This document shows, piece by piece, positions 17,685 through 28,320 of a stretch of 64,000 bases of DNA. The notes under the pieces were generated by a model. That model ran no database searches. It was not told the DNA's origin and was given only the letters and a program-made list of their open reading frames with translations. The translations under genes and the position numbers were made by a program. Position 1 is the stretch's first letter. Every line of letters begins with the position of its first letter. The DNA comes from Pseudoalteromonas sp. MSK9-3 (lineage in GTDB: Bacteria > Pseudomonadota > Gammaproteobacteria > Enterobacterales > Alteromonadaceae), in contig NZ_MIET01000009.1 of the NCBI RefSeq assembly GCF_003590335.1, forward strand, positions 186,001-250,000, written 5' to 3'.

Positions 17685-18498
17685 ATACGTTACCTTACTG
17701 TTTGGGCTTTTTATAGAAGCGAAGGCTGCTGAAGGTAAGCTATTGGCCACACCGGGCACTTCATCAATTGATGGCAGTGCTGGTGGCGGAATAGTGCCTT
17801 GGGCGCAATTATCGAATTATGCAAGTGACGATGAGTGGGGAGGGAGTGCGTTTTGTAGTGGCGCGGCGCTCAGTGATTATCGTCTGAATGTATGCGGAGC
17901 GCAGCTTAATTTATTCGATAGGTTAGAACTCAGTGTTGCTGAACAAGCTTTTCCGGTAGTCGCGACGGATACGATGATCAAGCAGTCTGTATTGGGTATG
18001 AAAGTACGATTGTATGGTGATGTTGTTTATAGCCGTTGGCCGCAAATGAGCGTGGGAGTTATGCACAAGTCATTGTCTGATGATGCAGTTGCCCAGCAGC
18101 TGGGCGCATCTGAATCGCAAGGCAATGATCTTTATTTCGCAGTAAGTAAGTTACAATTAGGCGCGATCGCAGGGTATCACTGGTTTTGGAATGTGACTAC
18201 GCGATATAGTGAAGCGAATCAAAATGGTTTGTTAGGTTATGGAGGGCCTGAGCACTCGAGCCGTTGGCACTTTGAAGCAAGTTCTGCAATTTTCCTGACT
18301 CCACATATGGCCGTTGGCTATGAATTTAAAGAAAAATCTCAAAACCTTGGGCTTGGGGAATCACATTGGCGTACTGCTTTTTTGGCTTGGTTTCCTAATA
18401 AATCGATGACAGTGACCGCTGCTTGGTTAAATTTTGGCTCAATCGCTAGGTCTAAATCACAAAAAGGGGTGTATGTGTCAATTACGGGGTACTTTTAA
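17671..18498 (+). CDS. DUF3034 family outer-membrane beta-barrel-like protein
   Basis: A signal peptide (about residues 1-19, ending EAKA) is followed by GKLLATPGTSSIDGSAGGGI, LSDYRLNVCGAQL and LFDRLELSVAEQAF, the conserved start of the DUF3034 family. Amphipathic strands run through the rest and the protein ends in a terminal aromatic (ITGYF), as outer-membrane barrels do. It overlaps the GGDEF/EAL gene by 14 bases and lies just before the haemoglobin lipoprotein gene, so the four are probably one transcript. Its function is unknown. Confidence 0.78.
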   Translation: MRWAKYVTLLFGLFIEAKAAEGKLLATPGTSSIDGSAGGGIVPWAQLSNYASDDEWGGSAFCSGAALSDYRLNVCGAQLNLFDRLELSVAEQAFPVVATDTMIKQSVLGMKVRLYGDVVYSRWPQMSVGVMHKSLSDDAVAQQLGASESQGNDLYFAVSKLQLGAIAGYHWFWNVTTRYSEANQNGLLGYGGPEHSSRWHFEASSAIFLTPHMAVGYEFKEKSQNLGLGESHWRTAFLAWFPNKSMTVTAAWLNFGSIARSKSQKGVYVSITGYF

Positions 18499-18502
18499 GC
18501 TG

Positions 18503-18934
18503 ATGCAACGTTTTTTTAGAAGCGTGACCTTATGCATTACTCTCATAAGTCTATTTGGGTGTCAGACGCTTCATAAGCGTAATTCGTTATACCAACAATT
18601 TGGTGGTCAGGCCAAAATTGAACACGTTATAGATGCGTTTATTCTACGGATCGGGGCTAACTCACAAATTATTCATTACTTTTCAGACAGTAATATATCG
18701 CACTTTAGAGCTGGCTTTATTAATCATATGTGTGCTTTATTAGAGGGACCCTGTGAATATAACGGCGATTCAATGGTGCAAATACACACAGGGATGAATA
18801 TTAATGAACGAGATTTCAATCTGGTGGTTGAATTATTCATCAATGTGATGACTGATGCACATATCCCTTATCAAATACAAAATAAAGTACTCGCTAAACT
18901 CGCCCCATTACGCAGTAAAATCATCGAGATTTAA
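18503..18934 (+). CDS. Group I truncated haemoglobin-like lipoprotein
   Basis: The 143-residue protein starts with a lipoprotein signal peptide ending in LFGC (lipid-modified Cys20). The rest matches truncated haemoglobins: SLYQQFGGQAKIEHVIDAF at the start, the ALLEGP segment, and the proximal histidine in MVQIHTGMNINERDF. These proteins bind haem and react with oxygen or NO and are normally cytosolic, so surface or periplasmic anchoring is unusual. ATG 18503 lies four bases after the DUF3034 stop; an in-frame start at 18434 would destroy the signal peptide. The 3' end overlaps the convergent GT25 gene by 14 bases. Confidence 0.82.
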   Translation: MQRFFRSVTLCITLISLFGCQTLHKRNSLYQQFGGQAKIEHVIDAFILRIGANSQIIHYFSDSNISHFRAGFINHMCALLEGPCEYNGDSMVQIHTGMNINERDFNLVVELFINVMTDAHIPYQIQNKVLAKLAPLRSKIIEI

Positions 18935-19667
18935 TGACTTTGCTCAAATCTCCAGAGATTTTTTTACGTTGTAAATACATGGCTATTCGGTGTTTAGCAT
19001 TTCGTAAAAAGGTGCTTCTATTAGAATGAGCCCCAGCATTCGCGTTTGCAATTTCGCTTATAAAAGAGAGGTCTTCACTGAGAGGGTATGGCTTAATTCC
19101 GACTAAATTTAGATTTACTTCACTATGAAATTGGATATCAACGTCTACAGGTCTGAAAAAAGGTTTACGTTGTAAAAGCTTTTTAGCGCCAGATAAGCTA
19201 ATAGCATAGCCTTGGGTCCCATTGGGGACCTTAAAGTAATTGCCTAGTGTTAGTGGTGTGGCTAAAGTGAAACTTTCAATAAAAGGGTTTGCTCGATTAT
19301 CAGATAACTTGATCATATCCCAGTTGTTGAGCATGTTTAATTGGTCGATTGTTTTACTGAGATGTTCCTCAATGATTAGGTCATCTTCTAAAATGATAGC
19401 CGCTGGAATATTTTTATTGTGTATATGCTGCCACACACGCATATGGCTAATGTAGCAACCTATTTCGCCTGGAGTCATATTTCTATGGTGTTTACGTAAA
19501 TTAGCGTCAGCATCATACCATGTTGAGATTTCAGCTTCGCTCAGTGATTTTCCTACGGTTGCTTCAAATCTCACACACTCTAAGCCTAAGCTATGCAGTC
19601 TGCTATGAGTTTTCTGCCAACGCTCGGCGCTGCTCTTCATATTAATAACAAAAATTGGTAGTGACAT
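18921..19667 (-). CDS. Glycosyltransferase family 25 (LPS type)
   Basis: The 248-residue protein begins MSLPIFVINMKSSAERW, the usual GT25 start, and has TPGEIGCYISHMRVW and AAIILEDDLIIEE (the EDD metal/nucleotide-sugar motif). Such enzymes add sugars, often galactose, to lipooligosaccharide cores at the cytoplasmic face. ATG 19667 is chosen over a TTG start at 19706 because it matches the family N-terminus. It lies downstream of a GT9 gene on the same strand, 61 bases away. Confidence 0.88.
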   Translation of the reverse strand: MSLPIFVINMKSSAERWQKTHSRLHSLGLECVRFEATVGKSLSEAEISTWYDADANLRKHHRNMTPGEIGCYISHMRVWQHIHNKNIPAAIILEDDLIIEEHLSKTIDQLNMLNNWDMIKLSDNRANPFIESFTLATPLTLGNYFKVPNGTQGYAISLSGAKKLLQRKPFFRPVDVDIQFHSEVNLNLVGIKPYPLSEDLSFISEIANANAGAHSNRSTFLRNAKHRIAMYLQRKKISGDLSKVIKSR

Positions 19668-19728
19668 ATCGATACTACGTAAAATAAATTTGATAGATAA
19701 TACCAAAAAGGATGGAAGATTGGGAATG

Positions 19729-20736
19729 TTAACGCTTTAGTAACGCTTGCCCTGCTTTAACAATACTATGTGGCGTAATTGAGGTAATAATGTTTGACTC
19801 AATGAGACTGGTACTATTATTTCTAATGGCAATGAAATTATCATTTTTAGGTTCAACAATAGACCAAGGTGATGTACCAAAACCGATCAATGCAATACAT
19901 GGAGTACCGACGGCACAGGCCATATGCATAGGCCCAGAATCAATGCTTATCATTAAATCCATTACCGCAATGCTATCAATAAGTATGGGTAAGGTTGTTT
20001 TACCACTGAGGTCTGTTACTTGGATCTCATGATGGTAGTGAGCATGTTGTAAACATGCGTTATCTTGACTTTCGCTCTGATCTCCAAAAACATAAAATTG
20101 GCACTGAAGTTGTTTGGTAAGCTGTGTAATTACTTGTTGAGCAAGTTCTTTTGGATAATGACGGCTCCCTTTATTTTGACCACCAAAATATAACCCGATC
20201 TTTAATGTCGAGTTGTCAGGCAAAGGACTCTTTAGAGGACTAGAACGCAATTTCGGTGCTGAATAAGTATCGAACGGTTGCCCATGTGTGTCATTCACTA
20301 ACCTACAGTAGCGATGAATATAATGATGGCATGGGTTGAGTTTGAGTGCATGACTGAGAAAACCTGAACGTAAATTTTGCGCATATCCTATGACATGCTG
20401 AATACCTGTAAGCTTACATAAAATAGCTTCTCGTAGGGAGCCCCTCATCAGTAATGCAAATGAAAAACGATAACCTTTAAGTAGGCTGGCTAAGTGCCAT
20501 AACGACTGTTTTTGACCTTTTTTATATCGATTGTCTTCAATAATTTTTATATTTGGGATGGTTGTCTTTTGCAATAATTCGATTAAATGGGGACGAGCGA
20601 GTAAATAAATATGTTGCTCGGGGTATAACTTACTCAGTAACTCAAGTGCAGGGAGGGTATTAATAACATCCCCAATAAATTTAGGTAACACGACTAATAG
20701 TGGGCCTGTAATGTGATTCGGGTTTATTATTTTCAT
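19729..20736 (-). CDS. Glycosyltransferase family 9 (heptosyltransferase-like)
   Basis: The 335-residue protein has PKFIGDVINTLPAL near the N-terminus, where heptosyltransferases carry a GD(I/V) acceptor motif, and IGLYFGGQNKGSRHYP plus MDLMISIDSGPMHMACAVGTPCIALIG in the C-terminal donor domain, matching the GT9 signature (D-S-G-x-M-H). It probably builds the LPS core with the neighbouring GT25 enzyme. The acceptor and sugar cannot be told from sequence. Confidence 0.88.
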   Translation of the reverse strand: MKIINPNHITGPLLVVLPKFIGDVINTLPALELLSKLYPEQHIYLLARPHLIELLQKTTIPNIKIIEDNRYKKGQKQSLWHLASLLKGYRFSFALLMRGSLREAILCKLTGIQHVIGYAQNLRSGFLSHALKLNPCHHYIHRYCRLVNDTHGQPFDTYSAPKLRSSPLKSPLPDNSTLKIGLYFGGQNKGSRHYPKELAQQVITQLTKQLQCQFYVFGDQSESQDNACLQHAHYHHEIQVTDLSGKTTLPILIDSIAVMDLMISIDSGPMHMACAVGTPCIALIGFGTSPWSIVEPKNDNFIAIRNNSTSLIESNIITSITPHSIVKAGQALLKR

Positions 20737-20822
20737 AGCAATGAGTAAGTTTATTACTGTTTTTATTCGATTTAATATTACAGTACATGATATCTGAAGT
20801 TAAATTATAACATAGAGCTTTT

Positions 20823-21668
20823 ATGAAAAACTTGAAAAGTTGTGCATGGGTAGCAAAGCATTTAGAGAGTGTTATGGTGTTTGATGCGGGGATTGTGAAA
20901 CCAGGACAAGATGAGCCTTATAAGCCTTTTACAATTGTTAAAGGGGCGCAACGCTTTGATATAAGTTACGCTTTGTCTGAAGAGAATACGGCACTGTCTA
21001 ATATGATGTGTGATCAATACCAATTTCAGTCTCACATGCGTCAATTAGGTGTGAACCAAACTGATACCATAGTGGTGTATGACGATAGAGGGCTTTTTTC
21101 AGCAGCGAGGGCTTGGTGGATGTTAAAAAGCATGGGGTTTGAACAGGTTTTTATTATGGATGGGGGCTTACCAGAGTGGATACGGTGCGGCTATGCAACT
21201 CAGCAAGCATATAGCAAAATAAACGAAATTGGTGACTTTATAGCGCAACCTGATATAACCAGAACGTATTTTATTGACAAAGAAAAGGTGCTTAACTCTA
21301 TATCTGACAGTGATTGTTTGTTACTTGATGCACGCAGCCCGCTACGTTTCTCTGGACGTGAGCCCGAGCCTAGAATAGATATGCGTGGTGGTCACATTCC
21401 TAACAGCAAAAATTTACATTACAGCGCTTTATTATCGGAAAGGGGGTTAGTTCGACCTTTAGCTGAATTACACATTATTTTTAATCGATTGGAGTGCACA
21501 GACAAAAGCTTACAGTTTAGCTGTGGTTCAGGTGTGACGGCATGCATATTGGCGCTTGCTGCGGATGAATGTGGGTACCGTGATTTATCCGTTTACGATG
21601 GCTCATGGAGTGAGTGGGGGAATTCGGCACTCAGTGGCGAACTCCCCATTCACTGTTATGAAGGGTAG
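20823..21668 (+). CDS. Two-domain sulfurtransferase (rhodanese / 3-mercaptopyruvate type)
   Basis: The 281-residue protein has two rhodanese domains. The first has the conserved VVYDDRGLFSAARAWWML strand-helix and ends near MDGGLPEW. The second has DARSPLRFSG, RGGHIPNSKNL and the active loop FSCGSGVTACILALA with the catalytic cysteine. The CGSGVTA loop is that of mercaptopyruvate sulfurtransferases (SseA), rather than the CRKGVTA loop of rhodaneses. Its last 13 bases overlap the end of the convergent ROK regulator gene. Confidence 0.88.
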   Translation: MKNLKSCAWVAKHLESVMVFDAGIVKPGQDEPYKPFTIVKGAQRFDISYALSEENTALSNMMCDQYQFQSHMRQLGVNQTDTIVVYDDRGLFSAARAWWMLKSMGFEQVFIMDGGLPEWIRCGYATQQAYSKINEIGDFIAQPDITRTYFIDKEKVLNSISDSDCLLLDARSPLRFSGREPEPRIDMRGGHIPNSKNLHYSALLSERGLVRPLAELHIIFNRLECTDKSLQFSCGSGVTACILALAADECGYRDLSVYDGSWSEWGNSALSGELPIHCYEG

Positions 21669-22843
21669 ATCAGAGTTTGTAATTCTGATAAGGCAAGTTG
21701 CGGTGTAATTTCTAATGTGTTTGTACTATTCGGGTCTAGCGCAGCTTGCAATGGCAGAGTTGAACACCCCTTTAAAGCGATATTGGCGACATCAGGAGCT
21801 TTGATCACACGAATAACTTTACGCTCTCCGTGCTGCGAGATAGACGGAATAAAAGGCCGTAATTGTGAAAGCAGCGAGTCTAACAACCAATCAGATGTGT
21901 CACCGCCAATAATGATTGTTTGCGGATTCAGCAGCGACTCAATAGTATGAATAGCGACTCTCAACGGTTCTTGTGCTTGAGTTAACCAAAGAGGTATTTT
22001 TTTATTATCGCTGTTTTGCTGTGCGATTAATGCCTGATGGCTGCACTGTGGCTGTTTTAATACTTTGCGTAAAGCCCCGAGTGACGAAAAGTCATTTAAT
22101 CGACCTGGAGTCGATTTTTTTGCGGTGAGATCCGGAGTAATGAACAGCTCACCCAATGCACCCGTGATCCCATTTTGCCCAAGTAGTACTTTTCTTTCAT
22201 ACACAGTGGCGGCCTCAATACGCTCGCCAATGTGAGCATATACGAAACTGTCTAGCTCTCGGGCTTCACCGAATAATAATTGGTATGAGGCGCATGCAGA
22301 GGCGCAGTTACTCAGTGCAACAGGTAAGCGTATTTTACTGGCTAAGGTTGTCTGAATGTCTTTTGCAAACTGATGCGCATCGAGAGGGGCTAATTGATTG
22401 TTTTGCACAATCAGTCCGGCACCCAAAATAGAGGACTTATCTATTGATGAGTCATGTAGTAACTGTTCAGAATATGCGCATATGTCTTGTATTAATGTCA
22501 TTGCCTGTGACGTATGGCTGGACTTATTTATACAGTGGCCATTTAGTTTAAACAGCCCGATTTCATAGTCATTCTCTATGACTCTAATGGCCAAGGTATA
22601 GCCCGCATTTGGATTTAAGCACAACATGGTTGAAGGCTTTCCTGCGCCAGCTACTTTTTTAATACCAGTTTCAGACACGAGGTTGTGAGTCAGTAGTGCA
22701 TCAACAATATTGGTAATGGTTTGTTTAGTCAGCTGGGTGTTACGTGCGATATCAGCGCGTGAAAGTGGCCCTAACGTTACAATTTGTGAGAGTACTAACC
22801 GTAAATTTAGTAATTTGCTTTGTTTTGCATTAGAACCTTTCAA
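21656..22843 (-). CDS. ROK family transcriptional regulator of the adjacent sugar ABC transporter
   Basis: The 395-residue protein has an N-terminal winged helix-turn-helix (LSRADIARNTQLTKQTITNIVDALL) and a C-terminal ROK sugar-kinase-like fold, the NagC/XylR arrangement. The zinc-binding GCxCGxxGC motif found in many ROK proteins is not present; the sequence there reads ALGELFITP. It is transcribed divergently from the sugar ABC transporter across a ~180-base gap, so it most likely represses that operon in response to its sugar. Confidence 0.85.
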   Translation of the reverse strand: MKGSNAKQSKLLNLRLVLSQIVTLGPLSRADIARNTQLTKQTITNIVDALLTHNLVSETGIKKVAGAGKPSTMLCLNPNAGYTLAIRVIENDYEIGLFKLNGHCINKSSHTSQAMTLIQDICAYSEQLLHDSSIDKSSILGAGLIVQNNQLAPLDAHQFAKDIQTTLASKIRLPVALSNCASACASYQLLFGEARELDSFVYAHIGERIEAATVYERKVLLGQNGITGALGELFITPDLTAKKSTPGRLNDFSSLGALRKVLKQPQCSHQALIAQQNSDNKKIPLWLTQAQEPLRVAIHTIESLLNPQTIIIGGDTSDWLLDSLLSQLRPFIPSISQHGERKVIRVIKAPDVANIALKGCSTLPLQAALDPNSTNTLEITPQLALSELQTLIYPS

Positions 22844-22871
22844 GAGCCTGAACCTGTCATTGAGTTGTGTA

Positions 22872-22881
22872 TCGATATCGA
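22872..22881. promoter_or_regulatory. Possible operator palindrome for the ROK regulator
   Basis: The perfect 10-base palindrome TCGATATCGA lies between the ROK regulator and the ABC operon. A short AT-rich palindrome can arise by chance, so this is only a candidate. Confidence 0.25.
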
Positions 22882-23022
22882 ATTTAATAGTCTAAAAGTT
22901 TACTACGATATTCTATTTTAAAGCACAGAAAAATATAATAAAAAATTAATAAGTAAAACAGATTGATTTAAGTGACTGAATACATAACACTAGGTATCAA
23001 ATTTTATACATATTTTTTTCAT

Positions 23023-24051
23023 ATGCAGCATAGTGTTAGAAAGTTAATTCAGGCAGGGTTCTATGCTTGTTTAGCCGTTATATCGGTGGTCGTTAATAGT
23101 GTGAATGCGCAAGTGATACCTGTGCTACAGAATAAACAGACCGCGGCGTTGGCATGGCACAGTAGTAGCCCATGGACTGACGCTGTGACACGGGGTGCGT
23201 TAGCGACGTTTGCGCGGTTCAACATAGAAGTGGTTGCCATCACTGATGCACAGTACGATCCAGTTAAGCAATTGGCTGACTTAGAAAGCATCGATGCTTT
23301 GAGTCCTACGATGGTGTTGTCTTTAAGTGTTGATAGTGTTGCAACCTATTCTGGTTATCGGCAGTTACTCGATGCGGGAACTAAATTAGTGTTGTTGAGT
23401 AATCCCATCGAGTCACTCAAAGCGCATAAAAATTTTGCCGGGTTTATTTCTGTGGATACGCAAGCAATGGGACGTGCGGCTGCGCAGTTGATAGATATGG
23501 CTGTGGCGCATAAAGGCAATGTTGGGGTGATTTTTCATGAGGCTGAGTACTTTATTACGAATCACAGAGACAGTGCATTCTTAGATACGCTGGACGCGTA
23601 TCAAGGTATTACAGTGGTTGCCAAACAGGGGTTTGTTCAAGAGCAAGATACCAGCGCAGTTGCCATGGCTATGTTACTTAAGCAGCCAAACATTGATGCG
23701 ATTTATGTTTCATGGGAAAAAGCGGCTGAAGGTGTTATTGAAGCATTACGTTTGATGGGCCGTAAGAATGTAAAAGTCGTGAGTCATGATTTGGGAATAA
23801 GCACTTTATTGGACATGGCACAAGGCGGAAATATGTATGCCGTTGTATCTGATAGGCCATATGACATTGGGGTGGCGATGGCTATGACCGCAATTAACGA
23901 GCAACAAGGAAATGTAGGCCTACTAGCCAATTCAACAGAGTATGATTTAGTGACTAAAGACAATCTGGCAACTGTTTGGCCTTTGGCGTTTCACAGTAAT
24001 TTACCTTATGACTTACAGTGTATTGTGAGTGTAAAGCAGGTCTGCGAATGA
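23023..24051 (+). CDS. Sugar ABC transporter periplasmic binding protein
   Basis: The 342-residue protein has a signal peptide (about residues 1-26, ending SVNAQ) and two-lobed ribose-binding-like features: SPWTDAVTRGALATFARFNIE, PVKQLADLESI, and in the hinge MGRAAAQLIDMAVAHKGNVG. It would bind a sugar or sugar-like ligand for the permease and ATPase that follow. ATG 23023 gives the signal peptide; an upstream GTG at 22972 would bury it. Neither has a clear ribosome site. It overlaps the permease gene by four bases (ATGA). Confidence 0.85.
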   Translation: MQHSVRKLIQAGFYACLAVISVVVNSVNAQVIPVLQNKQTAALAWHSSSPWTDAVTRGALATFARFNIEVVAITDAQYDPVKQLADLESIDALSPTMVLSLSVDSVATYSGYRQLLDAGTKLVLLSNPIESLKAHKNFAGFISVDTQAMGRAAAQLIDMAVAHKGNVGVIFHEAEYFITNHRDSAFLDTLDAYQGITVVAKQGFVQEQDTSAVAMAMLLKQPNIDAIYVSWEKAAEGVIEALRLMGRKNVKVVSHDLGISTLLDMAQGGNMYAVVSDRPYDIGVAMAMTAINEQQGNVGLLANSTEYDLVTKDNLATVWPLAFHSNLPYDLQCIVSVKQVCE

Positions 24052-25005
24052 AACGAAATTTATCTTGGCGAACACTCAACCCTTTATTACGAAAAAAAGA
24101 GTGGTTCGTTTATTATCTATTATTTGTTATGACGATGATTTTTGCTGTTCTGTTACGTGACACCGGGTTTTTTAGCAGTGCCAATTTTATCAACATAATT
24201 CGTCAAACAGCTCCGGTGATGGTGATGGCATTGGGGTTATCTTTTGCGTTATCAGTGCGCCATATTGATGTATCTATAGGGGCTGTGGTGTCCTTGTCTG
24301 CGGTTGTTTGTGGGCTGTTATTGCGTGAAGTTCACATGGTATTTGCTATTTTTGGTGCGCTCAGTGTTGGCCTTTTTGCTGGGGTTATCAATGGACTATT
24401 AATTGAGTACCTTAAAACATCATCCTTGTTAGTAACATTAGGTACGATGAGTATCATGATAGGTATAGCGCGTTCAATTAGTGGCTTAGAGTCTATCCCT
24501 ATTACCAATGAGCACTTTGTTATGTTGTTTGGCTCTGAGCTGTTTATGGGCATTCCCACTTCATTATATTGGGTGGCAATTTTGGCGTTAGTTGCTTGGT
24601 TAATTGTCCATTGTTTGACATTAGGGCGGCATCTTTTAGCCGTTGGTAAATCACCAGAAAATGCCCTTCAACTGACTATAAGTCCGGTGAAAATTCGTAT
24701 ATTAGCGTTAGTCATGTGCTCGTTGTTTGCTGCATTTGCAGGGTTATTGTATGCAGGTAGGATGCAAAGTGCGCGTTATGCGTTAGGTGAATTTGATTTA
24801 TTGAATGTATTTATCGCGGTGGCTATTGGTAGTACGCATTTAGTAGGAAGCCAAATGCGAGTAATGGGTGTGATCTGTGGTGCCTTATTAATTGGCTTAC
24901 TGAATAATGGCCTAATATTACTGGGTTTTACTATTAACACACAATTAATCGTCAAAGGACTGGTATTGGTTATGGTTATCACTTTAGTGCATAAGGAGCT
25001 AAATA

Positions 25006-25016
<11 letters not shown>
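24048..25016 (+). CDS. Sugar ABC transporter permease (RbsC family)
   Basis: The 322-residue protein has about eight to ten hydrophobic segments and family motifs such as PVMVMALGLSFALSVRHIDVS, GVINGLLIEYLKTSSLLVTLGT and AVAIGSTHLVGSQMRVMGV. These match the RbsC/XylH type of permease. The ATG overlaps the stop of the binding-protein gene, and its own end overlaps the ATPase gene by 11 bases, so the three are translationally coupled. Confidence 0.88.
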
Positions 25017-26219
<1,203 letters not shown>

Positions 26220-26287
26220 TTACGTAAATGGTTTTAATGTTCAAAGAAGATGGATTTTTTTGATCTAATAATATCGGTAACTTAATA

Positions 26288-26620
26288 ATGACTAACACAT
26301 TCACCCATATTGAGGCTATTAAAGCCGTGGTTGGCTTTAGCGAACAGCGAAATGATGCCTTTTCAGCTTTGTTGCAATTTGAGCAAAGCCAGATAGTTTA
26401 TACGGTAACGAATGCCGATTTAAGCTCGGTATTACAACGTGTTTTATCATTAGAAATAGACTGTGATGATTTAGAGTTATGGGCAAACTTATTAGAAATT
26501 AGAGGTGATATTGATCATACACAGGTTGAAGGGGCGCTTTATGCGTTAGCCAACCCAGAGCAAATGGGAGTACTCACAATGGATAAAGTGAGCAAGCTGT
26601 TAGCCTTGATTGACAACTAA
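26288..26620 (+). CDS. Hypothetical protein, 110 residues
   Basis: A soluble acidic protein with no membrane segment or signal peptide and a predicted mainly helical pattern. I do not recognise a family. It lies about 26 bases before a GNAT gene on the same strand, so the two may be cotranscribed. Codon use looks like that of its neighbours, which supports it as a real gene. Confidence 0.65.
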   Translation: MTNTFTHIEAIKAVVGFSEQRNDAFSALLQFEQSQIVYTVTNADLSSVLQRVLSLEIDCDDLELWANLLEIRGDIDHTQVEGALYALANPEQMGVLTMDKVSKLLALIDN

Positions 26621-26646
26621 ATAGAGGGATACATAAAGCGGTGATA

Positions 26647-27132
26647 ATGAGTGTGTTACGCCCTAGAGCGGTGTTCGATGAGTACGAGGATGCGACCTTT
26701 AAGCTGGTAATGCTAGAGCCAAGTGTGGCGTTACAGGACTACGAGGTCGTGATGCGCAACCAGGTTAGGCTGCGAGCTTTTTTTAAGGGTATAATGAATT
26801 GGCCAAAAGCAGACATGACATTAGCAGAAAACACGGCGTCTTTGGCCCACCATCAAAGTGAGTTTGAGCAACGGGAGGCGTTTGCATTTAGTGTGTTCAA
26901 AATACTCTCTGGAGCCTGTATTGGCAGTGTTTATGTCGATGCGAGTCGCAGTATTGAATTTGATTGCGAGCTTTACTTTTGGCTTGATGAAAAAGAGTTA
27001 CAGCTTGAGCAACAATTGGCGAACACATTATGTGATTGGTTACAACAAGACTGGGGTTTATCAAGAGTCGCCTTGGTGGGGAGGGAAATAGCATTGTCAG
27101 ATTGGTTAATGGATATAAAAGCTCAGAGTTAA
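26647..27132 (+). CDS. GNAT-family acetyltransferase-like protein
   Basis: The protein of 161 residues shows a GNAT-like layout: NQVRLRAFFKGIMNWP, HHQSEFEQREAFAFSVFKI, GACIGSVYVDASRSIEFDCE and LYFWLDEKEL. This resembles a family of uncharacterised N-acetyltransferases. The acetyl-CoA P-loop (Q/RxxGxG/A) is not obvious, so activity is uncertain. ATG 26647 is used; GTG 26641 is two codons upstream in frame. Confidence 0.65.
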   Translation: MSVLRPRAVFDEYEDATFKLVMLEPSVALQDYEVVMRNQVRLRAFFKGIMNWPKADMTLAENTASLAHHQSEFEQREAFAFSVFKILSGACIGSVYVDASRSIEFDCELYFWLDEKELQLEQQLANTLCDWLQQDWGLSRVALVGREIALSDWLMDIKAQS

Positions 27133-27141
27133 GCATATCTT

Positions 27142-27183
27142 AGCTAGTTGAATAGCAGCACACACTACGGTTCAACTAGCTTT
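27142..27183. terminator. Inverted repeat between convergent GNAT and fbp genes
   Basis: AGCTAGTTGAA (27142-27152) pairs with TTCAACTAGCT (27171-27181), an 11-base perfect stem followed by TT on the plus strand. It sits between two converging genes and probably ends transcription from one or both. Confidence 0.65.
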
Positions 27184-27194
27184 AACAGACTGAA

Positions 27195-28163
27195 TTACTT
27201 GTGGTAATTTAGGCAGGTTTCTACTTCATTCTTAGAACCTAAAATCACCGCAACACGTTGGTGGATTGCATCTGGTGCAATATCCATAATACGTTGCTCA
27301 CCAGTATGGGCGATGCCACCGGCCTGCTCGACGAGCATTGCCATTGGGTTAGCTTCATAAAGTAAACGCAATTTGTATGGCTTTTCAGGGTTTTTCGTAT
27401 CTGTAGGATAAGTGAAAATACCACCGCGGCATAATACCCTATGCACATCACCTACCATGGCGGCGATCCAGCGCATATTGAAGTCTTTTGCTCGCGGGCC
27501 AGTACTTCCAGCCTGTAAATCATTGATGTAGTTTTGCATTGCCGGTTGCCAATGGCGCTGATTTGACGCGTTAATTGCGTACTCCTGTGTGTCTTCAGGA
27601 ATTTTGGCAAACTCTTCTGTCAGTAAGAAACTGCCATGTGTTTTATCAAGGGTAAAGATGCGGGTACCCTTACCAATCGTCAGTGCAAGTGTAGTGCACG
27701 GGCCATATAAAACATAGCCGGCAGCAACTTGCTGGTGGCCAGGCTGCATGAAAATAGCAGGGTCGGCAGGGTCAGCCTCTTTGGGCGCGGCCATAATTGA
27801 GAAAATGGTGCCAACTAAAGAGTTAATATCGGTATTTGATGAGCCATCTAGGGGATCAAAAGCCACGATATAATCGGCATCAGGGTTACCGGCGACCGTA
27901 TAATCTTCTTCTTCGGATGCGATGGCTTTGACGTATCCAGACTCCAGTAAAATGTCTTTTAGCAGTTGATTTGATAAAACATCTAACTTCTTTTGAGTCT
28001 CACCCTGGATATTCTCATCCAGTGTTGAGCCCAATACGCCAGAGAGTGCGCCTTGACCAACACGAAAAGAAATTTCTTTACATGCCGCTAAGATAGTACG
28101 AATAAGTGAAAGTAATTCTCTAGAGCAACCATCTTCAATTAACACCGGGGGCAGTCTACGCAT
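27195..28163 (-). CDS. fbp: Fructose-1,6-bisphosphatase, class I
   Basis: The enzyme removes the 1-phosphate of fructose-1,6-bisphosphate in gluconeogenesis. The metal site is clear in IASEEED and [14 protein letters not shown], and the C-terminus has [20 protein letters not shown], the class I active-site segment. The length of 322 residues is normal. It is transcribed alone and diverges from the metalloprotease gene. Confidence 0.96.
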   Translation of the reverse strand: MRRLPPVLIEDGCSRELLSLIRTILAACKEISFRVGQGALSGVLGSTLDENIQGETQKKLDVLSNQLLKDILLESGYVKAIASEEEDYTVAGNPDADYIVAFDPLDGSSNTDINSLVGTIFSIMAAPKEADPADPAIFMQPGHQQVAAGYVLYGPCTTLALTIGKGTRIFTLDKTHGSFLLTEEFAKIPEDTQEYAINASNQRHWQPAMQNYINDLQAGSTGPRAKDFNMRWIAAMVGDVHRVLCRGGIFTYPTDTKNPEKPYKLRLLYEANPMAMLVEQAGGIAHTGEQRIMDIAPDAIHQRVAVILGSKNEVETCLNYHK

Positions 28164-28320
28164 AATTTTTGATCCTGATAACGTTTTGGTTGTTGCTTAT
28201 TTATGTGAGAGACAACAACAACCGCGCTGAATTTCGTCTTAAAATGGCTGAACTTTGTATACAATTTTATATACTAGGTGCATTACGACCATTAAAACCT
28301 CTAATAACAAAGGTAAGAAT

